Assembly: GCF_029910215.1 (NCBI RefSeq)
Contig: NZ_CP110395.1
Span: forward strand, 1-64,000
From: Paraburkholderia sp. D15
Lineage (GTDB): Bacteria; Pseudomonadota; Gammaproteobacteria; Burkholderiales; Burkholderiaceae
Direction: 5' to 3'
Length of the DNA stretch: 64,000 nt
Shown one piece after another: positions 1 to 10,196 of the stretch. The position numbers and the translations under genes were made by a program. The stretch's first letter is position 1. Every line of letters starts with the position of its first letter. A model generated the notes under the pieces. It did no database searches. It was not told the DNA's origin and saw nothing but the letters and a program-made list of their open reading frames with translations.

Positions 1-1590
1 ATGAACGATTTCTGGCAACACTGTTCCGCATTGCTGGAGCGTGAGTTAACGCCCCAGCAGTACGTGACGTGGATCAAACCGTTGGCCCCGGTCGCCTTCG
101 ACGCCGCTGCGAACACGCTCAGCATCGCCGCGCCGAACCGCTTCAAGCTCGACTGGGTCAAGAGCCAGTTCTCCGGTCGCATCGCTGATATGGCCCGCGA
201 TTTCTGGCAAGCCCCGATCGACGTGCAATTCGTGCTGGACCCGAAAGCCGGCATGCGCCCGCAGCAGGCTGCGTCGGCACCGGCGCGTCCGGCTTCGTCC
301 GCGCCCATGGGCGGTAACGCCGGCGGCGGCGCAGCCGTGGATGCCGCCGTCGGCGCCGTGCAGGCGGCGCAGTCCGCGCGCGCGGGCGGCATGAATCCCG
401 GCATGCAACAGCAGGCAAACGCCCGCGCGGCCTCGGCCGCCGCGGAAGATGCCGCGGACCTTGACCTGCCCAGCCTCGACGCGAACGAAGCCGCGGCCGC
501 GCGCCGCACGTGGCGCCCGGGCCAGAGCGCGGGCGCGAGCGGCAGTGCCGAAAGCGACTCCATGTACGAGCGCTCGAAGCTCAACCCGGTGCTGACCTTC
601 GACAATTTCGTGACCGGTAAGGCCAACCAGCTGGCGCGCGCCGCGGCGATCCAGGTCGCGGACAATCCCGGCATCTCGTACAACCCGCTGTTCCTGTACG
701 GTGGCGTGGGCCTCGGCAAGACCCACCTGATCCACGCGATCGGCAACCAGTTGCTGATGGACAAGGCCGGCGCGCGGATCCGCTATATCCACGCAGAACA
801 ATACGTGTCCGACGTGGTGAAGGCATACCAGCGCAAGGCGTTCGACGATTTCAAGCGCTACTACCACTCGCTCGACCTTTTGCTGATCGACGATATTCAG
901 TTCTTCTCGGGCAAGTCGCGCACGCAGGAGGAATTCTTCTACGCATTCGAGGCGCTGGTCGCGAACAAGGCGCAGGTGATCATCACCAGCGATACCTATC
1001 CGAAGGAAATTTCGGGTATCGACGACCGTTTGATCTCGCGCTTCGACTCCGGCCTGACGGTGGCGATCGAACCGCCCGAGCTGGAAATGCGCGTCGCGAT
1101 TCTGATGCGCAAGGCGCAATCGGAGTTCGTGAGCCTGAATGAAGACGTCGCGTTTTTCGTCGCCAAGCATTTGCGCTCGAACGTGCGCGAACTGGAAGGC
1201 GCGCTGCGCAAGATCCTCGCGTATTCGAAATTCCACGGCCGCGAAATCACGATCGAGCTGACCAAGGAAGCGCTGAAAGACCTGCTGACGGTGCAGAACC
1301 GTCAGATTTCGGTGGAAAACATCCAGAAAACGGTCGCCGACTTCTACAGCATCAAGGTCGCGGACATGTATTCGAAGAAGCGTCCGGCGAACATCGCGCG
1401 GCCGCGGCAGATCGCGATGTATCTGGCCAAGGAGCTGACGCAGAAGAGTCTGCCGGAAATCGGCGAATTGTTCGGCGGGCGCGACCACACCACGGTACTG
1501 CACGCGGTGCGCAAGATTGCCGACGAGCGCAGCAAGGACGCGCAACTGAACCACGAATTGCACGTGCTGGAACAGACGCTGAAGGGCTAA
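1..1590 (+). CDS. dnaA: Chromosomal replication initiator protein DnaA
   Basis: DnaA binds DnaA boxes at the origin, oligomerises with ATP, opens the duplex and loads DnaB. The 529-residue product has domain I at the N-terminus, a long Ala/Gly/Gln-rich linker (about residues 80-185), the AAA+ core with Walker [10 protein letters not shown] near residue 233 and Walker B LLLIDDIQ near residue 294, and the C-terminal helix-turn-helix with the DnaA signature [11 protein letters not shown] near residue 491. The linker makes it longer than the E. coli protein (467 residues), which is typical of Burkholderiaceae. The window begins exactly at its ATG, so the upstream origin and promoter cannot be seen. 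dnaN follows after 220 bp. Confidence 0.98.
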   Translation: MNDFWQHCSALLERELTPQQYVTWIKPLAPVAFDAAANTLSIAAPNRFKLDWVKSQFSGRIADMARDFWQAPIDVQFVLDPKAGMRPQQAASAPARPASSAPMGGNAGGGAAVDAAVGAVQAAQSARAGGMNPGMQQQANARAASAAAEDAADLDLPSLDANEAAAARRTWRPGQSAGASGSAESDSMYERSKLNPVLTFDNFVTGKANQLARAAAIQVADNPGISYNPLFLYGGVGLGKTHLIHAIGNQLLMDKAGARIRYIHAEQYVSDVVKAYQRKAFDDFKRYYHSLDLLLIDDIQFFSGKSRTQEEFFYAFEALVANKAQVIITSDTYPKEISGIDDRLISRFDSGLTVAIEPPELEMRVAILMRKAQSEFVSLNEDVAFFVAKHLRSNVRELEGALRKILAYSKFHGREITIELTKEALKDLLTVQNRQISVENIQKTVADFYSIKVADMYSKKRPANIARPRQIAMYLAKELTQKSLPEIGELFGGRDHTTVLHAVRKIADERSKDAQLNHELHVLEQTLKG

Positions 1591-1810
1591 GCGGCCCCGC
1601 TGGAAAAATCGACCTGTTTATTTCCGAACTCGCCCCCATTTTAGTGAGGCGGTTCCTTTTTCAGGCACAATACAGGTTTAACCGCCCGGCGGCCGCGGGC
1701 GGGTTTCACGCCGTGACAGGCGCTGCGTGGCGCCGGCGCAGAGTCGCGGCTGTGAGCTGCAACGCTTACCTGGCAAGGCGCGCAGGCCGTTATATCAACG
1801 AAGGAACTCT

Positions 1811-2914
1811 ATGCAACTGGTCAAGACCGAACGCGATAACCTCCTCAGGCCGCTGCAAACTGTGAGCGGCATCGTCGAACGCCGCCATACGCTGCCGATC
1901 CTCGCCAATTTGCTGATTACCAAGAACGGCCCCGACGTGTCGTTCCTGTCCACTGACCTCGAGTTGCAAATCACCACGCGCGCGGATTTCGGCGTGGGCG
2001 GCGACTCGGTGGCGACCACGGTGGCGGCAAGAAAGCTCCTCGACATTCTTCGCGCCATGCCCGACGGGCAGGTCACGCTCACGCTGAACGACAAGCGGTT
2101 GACCGTGCAATCCGGCAAGAGCCGCTTTGCGCTGCAAACCCTCGCGGCGGACGAATTCCCGACGGTCGCGCAAGCTAAAGACTACGGCGCGAACCTTGTG
2201 GTTCCGCAGAAGACGTTCCGCCAGTTGCTCGGCATGGTCCATTTCTCGATGGCCCAGCAGGACATCCGCTACTACCTGAACGGCATGCTGCTGGTAGTGG
2301 ACGGCGACCAGCTGATGGCAGTCGCAACGGACGGCCACCGCCTGGCGTTTTCGTCGATGAAGATCGAGGGCTCGTTCTCGCGTCAGGAAGTGATCATCCC
2401 ACGCAAGACGATTCTGGAACTCCAGCGTCTGCTGGAAGACATCGACGACACGCTGAAGATCGACATCGCGCAAACGCAGGTGAAGTTCACGTTCGGCCAG
2501 GTCGAACTCGTGTCGAAGCTGGTGGAAGGCAAGTTCCCCGACTTCCAGCGCGTGATTCCGAAGTCGCACAAGAATCAGTTCGTGATTGGCCGTGAAGAAC
2601 TGCAGCGTTCGCTGCAGCGTGCCGCGATTCTGACGTCGGACAAATTCAAGGGCGTGCGCTGCATTATCGAGCCGGGCCAGTTGAAGATCATGTCGACCAA
2701 CGCCGACCAGGAAGAGGCGCAGGAAGAACTGGAAATCGCATACGACGGCGACAGCGTCGACATCGGCTTCAACGTCACGTATCTGCTCGACGTGCTCGCG
2801 AACCTGAAGGTCGACATGTTGCAGGTGAGCCTTGGCGACGCCAGCTCCAGCGCGCTGATCACGATTCCCGAGAACGACGAATTCAAATACGTGGTGATGC
2901 CGATGCGCATCTGA
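1811..2914 (+). CDS. dnaN: DNA polymerase III beta subunit (sliding clamp)
   Basis: The beta clamp encircles DNA and holds polymerase III and other clamp-binding proteins to the template. The product is 367 residues, the usual length, begins MQLVKTERDNLLRPL and ends in the conserved hydrophobic tail VVMPMRI. The ATG at 1811 is preceded by an AAGGA ribosome site. The frame stays open further upstream to 1727, but that stretch has no family similarity and is rejected. The gene sits between dnaA and gyrB in the conserved bacterial order, and a rho-independent terminator follows its stop. Confidence 0.98.
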   Translation: MQLVKTERDNLLRPLQTVSGIVERRHTLPILANLLITKNGPDVSFLSTDLELQITTRADFGVGGDSVATTVAARKLLDILRAMPDGQVTLTLNDKRLTVQSGKSRFALQTLAADEFPTVAQAKDYGANLVVPQKTFRQLLGMVHFSMAQQDIRYYLNGMLLVVDGDQLMAVATDGHRLAFSSMKIEGSFSRQEVIIPRKTILELQRLLEDIDDTLKIDIAQTQVKFTFGQVELVSKLVEGKFPDFQRVIPKSHKNQFVIGREELQRSLQRAAILTSDKFKGVRCIIEPGQLKIMSTNADQEEAQEELEIAYDGDSVDIGFNVTYLLDVLANLKVDMLQVSLGDASSSALITIPENDEFKYVVMPMRI

Positions 2915-2938
2915 CGCGTCCAACACCTAGAACACACC

Positions 2939-2966
2939 AAGGGGCGCAGCGCCCCTTTGGCGTTTT
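2939..2966 (+). terminator. Rho-independent terminator after dnaN
   Basis: A near-perfect GC-rich dyad, AAGGGGCGC paired with GCGCCCCTT, occupies 2939-2957 and is followed within a few bases by a run of five T (2962-2966). It lies 25 bp after the dnaN stop and before gyrB, so it probably ends dnaA-dnaN transcription and leaves gyrB with its own promoter in the ~60 bp before its start. Confidence 0.8.
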
Positions 2967-2979
2967 TATGGCGTTTTGA

Positions 2980-5499
<2,520 letters not shown>

Positions 5500-5648
5500 G
5501 GGTGTTGTTTCTCAGAATAGATGGCCGAATTCTCACAAAGTTGTCCATGAGAACGTTTGTGAGAACGACGGCTGTCCCCGATGCTGTCTCCTCTGTTGAC
5601 GTGAAAGTCTCTACGAAGTAGCAGCCCAAGGGGGCGAGGGTAACGCGT

Positions 5649-5951
5649 TTATTCAGCCAGTATCTTCTGATGCGGATAGGTCTCGACATCGAACTTAAAA
5701 ATGCGTACATGGCGCTATTCAACGCCATCTTGCGCGAGGCCGCAGTGTCGGAACGCAAAGAACGCAGCCACGTATGGGGAATATGACCAGTCGAGAAGTG
5801 GCGTCGGATAGCCGTGGTGCTGCAACAAATGCAGAAATCCTCCGCGGCTATCGTTATCGAGCATGTTCATTGGCTGCGGCAAGGAGCCGCTCAAACGGTT
5901 GTACAACAGCCGCATGTCTTCAGCGTCATACCGGAATCCGCCCGGCTTTCA
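5649..5951 (-). pseudogene. Broken FRG-domain gene fragment
   Basis: On the minus strand, codons from 5951 down to 5649 read as part of an FRG domain: QHHGYPTPLLDWSYSPYVAA matches the family hallmark (Q-H-x-G-x-P-T-x-L-L-D-W-x-x-S-P) and is followed by AFFAF. The frame is stopped by TAG at 5717-5715, then continues in the same frame with the FRG-like segment RIFKFDVETYPHQ until TAA at 5651-5649. A TGA also lies just upstream of 5951. The piece is therefore an internal fragment with at least one nonsense mutation. FRG-domain genes are often found in mobile or defence regions. The surrounding bases 5500-5648 and 5952-6081 hold nothing else I recognise. Confidence 0.75.
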
Positions 5952-6081
5952 CGGTGGTAGAGGGAACGTAGGGGCCACTCGGAATTCACGTATGCCCTAT
6001 AGGCGCAGGTGCGGTAAGGGCTACGCGCTAGATGACACGGGACTTTCGCTCGATTAGACTTAGGCAAAGACTGGGGGATAT

Positions 6082-6552
6082 ATGGGTAGTGGAGAACTGG
6101 GAACCGCGAATTCCTCGCAAAATGGATTGGCGCTTACTGCAGAAATGGTGGCGCGCGCGTGGCGCGATCCTGATTACCTTGCCAACTTGCCCCCTCAATT
6201 GCAGGCTCAAGTCCCCCCATCGCCAGTTGGCCCGTTGGACTTGGGGTTAGTGGGTCGGGCAGGGCAAATTCAGATTCACGCTGGAACAATCGCGGCGACC
6301 TGCAGTACCATCGCAGCACGCTGCAGTACGATTGCGGCGAGCTGCAGCACTATCTCCGCAGGTTGCAGCACCATCTCCGCAGGATGCAGCACGATCTCGG
6401 CGGGATGTAGCTCCATTTCCGCCACGTGCAGTACCGTCGCTGCAACATGCAGCACCGTAGCAGCCAAGTGCAGCACGATTGCGGCAACCTGTAGCACCAT
6501 CGCCGCCAGTTGCAGCACCATCGCTGCAAACTGTCGTCCGAGAAAACGCTAA
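6082..6552 (+). CDS. Heptad-repeat class II lanthipeptide precursor
   Basis: This 156-residue peptide is the likely substrate of the LanM encoded just downstream. Residues 1-67 form a leader: LTAEMVARAWRDPDYLANL (about 18-36) resembles the helical nitrile-hydratase-type (NHLP) leaders, and GRAG or IHAG (58-68) could be a Gly/Ala-type cleavage site. From Thr69 the core has Cys at 74, 81, 88, 95, 102, 109, 116, 123, 130, 137, 144 and 151, exactly seven apart. Each unit reads Cys-Ser-Thr/Ser-Ile/Val-Ala/Ser-Ala-x, so every Cys has a Thr or Ser five residues before it. The tail is RPRKR. The start is ATG with GGGGGA just upstream. That this is a precursor is inferred from composition and neighbour; the ring pattern is predicted, not shown. 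Confidence 0.85.
   Translation: MGSGELGTANSSQNGLALTAEMVARAWRDPDYLANLPPQLQAQVPPSPVGPLDLGLVGRAGQIQIHAGTIAATCSTIAARCSTIAASCSTISAGCSTISAGCSTISAGCSSISATCSTVAATCSTVAAKCSTIAATCSTIAASCSTIAANCRPRKR
6286..6534 (+). repeat. 21-bp coding tandem repeat (lanthipeptide core)
   Basis: About twelve 21-bp units, each encoding one heptad, run through the 3' half of the precursor gene. The Cys codon is TGC or TGT and is followed by AGC/AGT/TCC for Ser. Units vary at third positions and at the last codon of each heptad (Thr, Arg, Ser, Gly, Lys, Asn), while three consecutive units encoding the ISAG variant are nearly identical. This pattern suggests expansion by slippage or unequal exchange, followed by purifying selection on Cys and Thr/Ser. 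Confidence 0.9.
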
Positions 6553-6565
6553 GCATCGTAATCGG

Positions 6566-9500
6566 TTGTCGCAAGTGTTGTTGAACCGAGCCCTTGGAGT
6601 TCTGGAACGCGCTGGCTGTTCCGATGAATTCAATGATGTAATTGCCGAAGCGAGGCTCCAAAGGTGGCTTGAGAGCCCTGCGTTTTCTAACCGGCGTGAT
6701 TTTGAACAATTCCTTCGGGATTGTAGTGTTAGCGAGGAGACCTTCACCCGCTGCTTGGGGATCGTGCCGGACAGTGAAGGTGTCCAGTCTGTACCCTCAT
6801 CTTGGTTCGCCAACGAGGCGATACCGTCTGGCAAGGCGTTTGCCTCCGAGAATGGGATTGGTTCGTACCTTAGCTTGGTCGAACCATTGCTGCGCGAATC
6901 GACGAGCCAAGTCCAGGCGACAGTTGATGCGCAGAATGACAGATACGGCTCGGAGTTATTTTCGGGGCGTGTAGTCGAGTCTCTGGCAGATGCTCTCTAC
7001 GAGCAAATACTACTGGTGATTGTGAAGCCGCTCACCCTTGAGCTTCGTATCGCCAGCATTTCTGGAACGCTCCGCGGTGACGTCGGAGAGGATCGCTTTA
7101 AGGATTTCGCTAACGACCTTTGTCGTCCCGAGACGCGACAGCGCCTGTTCTCGCAATATCCGGTGATGCTGGCACACTGCCTTCGAGTCTGCGATCAATG
7201 GCGTAGATCAGTTACGGAGTTTCTGGAAAGAACAGCAAAGGACATTCTTCTGTTGCAAAAGTCGTTCTGCGTTGGTCAGCAGGTGCTTTCAGCCCAAGTA
7301 TCAACTGGTGATGCGCACAACGAAGGGCGACGGGTCGTAATCGTAGACTTCACAGATGGGAAGCGACTTGTTTACAAGCCCCGATCCTTGAAGGTCGAGT
7401 CGCATTTTCAAGATCTGCTTCAATGGCTGAACGACAAGGGGCTTGATCCAGCGCTGAGAACGATTCGAGTACTGGACCGAGATTCTTACGGTTGGAGCGA
7501 GTTCGTTGAAGCTTCCGACTGCGTCTCGATGGAAGATATCCAGCTCTTCTATAGACGAGTAGGTGTATTGCTAGCGCTTCTTTACGCTGTCGGCGCTACG
7601 GATGCGCACTTCGAGAATCTAATCGCCGAAGGTGCCCACCCGGTTCTGGTTGACCTAGAGACACTCTTCCATCCGAGCTTGGCCATCGATAACGATGGCT
7701 CCGGGAGCACAACTCCTAGTGCAGCAAATCGATCTGTCCTATCTGTGGGTCTACTACCAACGCCAGTTCGTGTTGGAGATCAGATTGTCGACATGAGTGG
7801 CCTCGGTGCAAGACCTAATGAAAAAACGCAGCTGCAGACAATGGGGTTTGATGCGGTCGGAACGGATGAAATGCACATCACCAGGGTGCAGTTTGTGCCA
7901 GAAACGACATCGCATCTTCCGAGATTACAAGGTCGGCAGCACAGGGCAACGGAGCACATCCAATCTGTTCTCGAAGGGTTTCGTACAGGCTACAGGTTGC
8001 TCGTCTCTTGTGCAGGAGAACTTTTGGCGGCTGAGGGACCAATAGCCGTCTTTGCAGATTGCGAGGTGCGCGTCCTGCTCCGGCCTACCGCAACCTACGC
8101 GTCTTTATTGCAAGAGAGCTATCATCCACACGCATTGTCGGACGGCACTGAGTGCGATAGGGTCCTCGCTCAAATCTGGAGCAATGCGACGAGCAACCCG
8201 ATATGGGCGGTGGCTGCGCCGCATGAATTCGCGCAGCTTCGTCGCGGGGACGTTCCATACTTCTCCTGCCATACTGCAAGCACAACGGTCTCATCCGGGG
8301 ACGGAACTCAGTTGAATTCTATTCTGTCATCAACAGGGTTCGAAAGCGTTCAGTTACGTATCGTGTCTATGGATGAGGCAGATCTATGTCGGCAAGAATG
8401 GATCATCTGCGCGTCTTTCGCGTCGCTTGGTGAAGGCGGAACTGATGGAAGCGATGCGTTAAAGGGCTGTGAACCTTGGCGAGGGTGCGGTAGTGAGAAT
8501 GCTCAAATTGCCGCAGTAAGGATGTTGGACACCCTCGCTTTCAAGCATGGCGACAGTGCAACATGGCTGACATTTGCGCCAGTTGCGTCTAGGAGTTCGG
8601 CGTCATCGCTTGACCATATCGTCACCGAGGTGGGCATCGATCTCTACGATGGACTGGCAGGCATTGCCTTCTTCCTCCTGGCCTCTGCCAAGTTCGCTGG
8701 AGACTCGCGCGGTCTCGATTTGGGATGGGCAGCATTGAATGAGCTCGAACGGCGTTTAGCAATGACGGCGGCAGACCAGCCATACGGAGCGTTCTCTGGA
8801 ATTTCAGGTGTGTTATATGTATACGCTCACGTAGCAACGTGGTTCCCAGAAGTACACGAACGGCTCAAGGCAAGGACTGGGCTATTGGTGCCAATCGTCG
8901 CCGAAAAATTGCGCGATGACGAAGCGTGCGACCTGATAAGTGGACGAGCAGGAACAATTCTTTGCCTCCTTGCAGTTCACGATGCTGGGCTCAACGAAAG
9001 CGCGCTAGATCTTGCCACTCAGTGTGGTAGCGAAATTGTCCGCATCTTGAACAAGGGCGCTGCACATGAGGTGTCGCGCCTAAAGCTTCCGAACTACCGG
9101 GGCATCTCTCATGGACTATCCGGCGTTGCCATGGCAATGGTGGCGCTCGGCAATGCTACGCACGAGTCGATCTTCGTCACTACGGCCCTAGCCTTTTTTA
9201 GCCTGGAAGGTAACATGACCGAAGGCGGAGTTTGGACGGACCCGCATGACTTACATCATGTTGGGCAGGCCACGTGGTGCCACGGGGCCCCTGGTATCGC
9301 ACTAGCGCGATTGACCGCGTATTCACAGTTGTTGGGTGAGCCGCTGATCGAGCGGGAAGCTCGGAGGGTGCTTGGTGAGTGCCTAAAATTACCGCTGATT
9401 GACAACGAGTCGCTCTGCCACGGAAATCTCGGCAACCTCGACGTACTCGCACTTGCCGTAGATGTTTTCCCTTGCGAGCAGCTTTGGGGAGATGAAATCG

Positions 9501-9742
9501 AAGAGAAACGGACAAATGTCCAAGCTTTGATCACGCGGGAAGGATTGCGGTGTGCAAGACCAGGATACATCCCTGTTCCAAGCCTAATGACTGGAGTCGC
9601 TGGTATCGGCTATGGAGCGCTCAGAATGTCTTTCTTATCCGGGATTCCTTGTGTCTTGACGCTCGCGCCGCCATTTTCGACATTTGACGACTGTGGCAAG
9701 GAAGAGCAGCGGGTGCTCAATCGCCGTAAACCAGCGACGTGA
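6566..9742 (+). CDS. lanM: Class II lanthipeptide synthetase LanM
   Basis: LanM enzymes phosphorylate and eliminate Ser/Thr in a precursor core, then cyclise Cys onto the dehydro residues. The N-terminal dehydratase (DUF4135) shows VYKPRSLKVE near residue 268, DAHFENL at 346 and DLETLFHP at 363. The C-terminal LanC-like cyclase has GISHG at 846, WCHGAPG with Cys905/His906 and LCHGNLG with Cys951/His952, which are the zinc ligands and catalytic His. With ~1060 residues the enzyme looks complete. The start is uncertain because there is no in-frame ATG: TTG at 6566 is chosen, but TTG 6479 (inside the precursor gene) and GTG 6575 are possible. GC and codon use are lower than in gyrB, which suggests transfer. 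No LanT or protease gene follows. Confidence 0.93.
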   Translation: MSQVLLNRALGVLERAGCSDEFNDVIAEARLQRWLESPAFSNRRDFEQFLRDCSVSEETFTRCLGIVPDSEGVQSVPSSWFANEAIPSGKAFASENGIGSYLSLVEPLLRESTSQVQATVDAQNDRYGSELFSGRVVESLADALYEQILLVIVKPLTLELRIASISGTLRGDVGEDRFKDFANDLCRPETRQRLFSQYPVMLAHCLRVCDQWRRSVTEFLERTAKDILLLQKSFCVGQQVLSAQVSTGDAHNEGRRVVIVDFTDGKRLVYKPRSLKVESHFQDLLQWLNDKGLDPALRTIRVLDRDSYGWSEFVEASDCVSMEDIQLFYRRVGVLLALLYAVGATDAHFENLIAEGAHPVLVDLETLFHPSLAIDNDGSGSTTPSAANRSVLSVGLLPTPVRVGDQIVDMSGLGARPNEKTQLQTMGFDAVGTDEMHITRVQFVPETTSHLPRLQGRQHRATEHIQSVLEGFRTGYRLLVSCAGELLAAEGPIAVFADCEVRVLLRPTATYASLLQESYHPHALSDGTECDRVLAQIWSNATSNPIWAVAAPHEFAQLRRGDVPYFSCHTASTTVSSGDGTQLNSILSSTGFESVQLRIVSMDEADLCRQEWIICASFASLGEGGTDGSDALKGCEPWRGCGSENAQIAAVRMLDTLAFKHGDSATWLTFAPVASRSSASSLDHIVTEVGIDLYDGLAGIAFFLLASAKFAGDSRGLDLGWAALNELERRLAMTAADQPYGAFSGISGVLYVYAHVATWFPEVHERLKARTGLLVPIVAEKLRDDEACDLISGRAGTILCLLAVHDAGLNESALDLATQCGSEIVRILNKGAAHEVSRLKLPNYRGISHGLSGVAMAMVALGNATHESIFVTTALAFFSLEGNMTEGGVWTDPHDLHHVGQATWCHGAPGIALARLTAYSQLLGEPLIEREARRVLGECLKLPLIDNESLCHGNLGNLDVLALAVDVFPCEQLWGDEIEEKRTNVQALITREGLRCARPGYIPVPSLMTGVAGIGYGALRMSFLSGIPCVLTLAPPFSTFDDCGKEEQRVLNRRKPAT

Positions 9743-10196
9743 TCGAGTAAGCCTGTATTAAAGAAACCGGCGAAAACTTCCGTCCAGGCAGCGTGGCTGT
9801 AGACGGTACCCCCAGTCTTGAGTAGCCGCGCGAGGGTGCATCGTGAGTGACCGTTGATGCCGCGGGATCGAGGCAGTGTCACCCGTGATTTGCTCGCCGC
9901 AAAGTGGTCGTTGAGCAAGGGCCCAGGAGACCCCGGTGGAAACTGGACGACGACCTTGAACGGCCGTTCATGGCCGATGACCGCCTGGTGCGGTCGGCGC
10001 AAACTGCCCCATTGCAACCGTTCAGGTTTCATTGAGCAATGTCAGCTTTGCAGAAAGCTGACCTTCTCCGTCACTCGCCGCACCGTCTGCCCCATGACAC
10101 ATTGTTGCCCCAGAGCGAGTAGGTCGAATCTTGAAAGACCTGGATGTCCGCCTGCAATGGAGGCTGGGTACATGGAAATCCGTAAGGGCCTCACCC
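9743..10196. other. Gene-free stretch between lanM and herA
   Basis: This 454-bp gap separates the convergent lanM and HerA-type genes. Reading frames of 117-140 codons exist on both strands, but their predicted proteins are rich in Arg, Pro, Cys and Ser, match no family I know and look like chance frames. There is no clear terminator with a T-run. The GC content rises again relative to lanM, so the stretch may be a remnant joining two separately acquired pieces. I cannot assign a function. Confidence 0.5.

Noticed and set aside
6286..6534. CRISPR-like appearance of regular repeats
   Set aside because: The 21-bp units are contiguous, have no spacers and encode a continuous heptad peptide, so this is a coding minisatellite.
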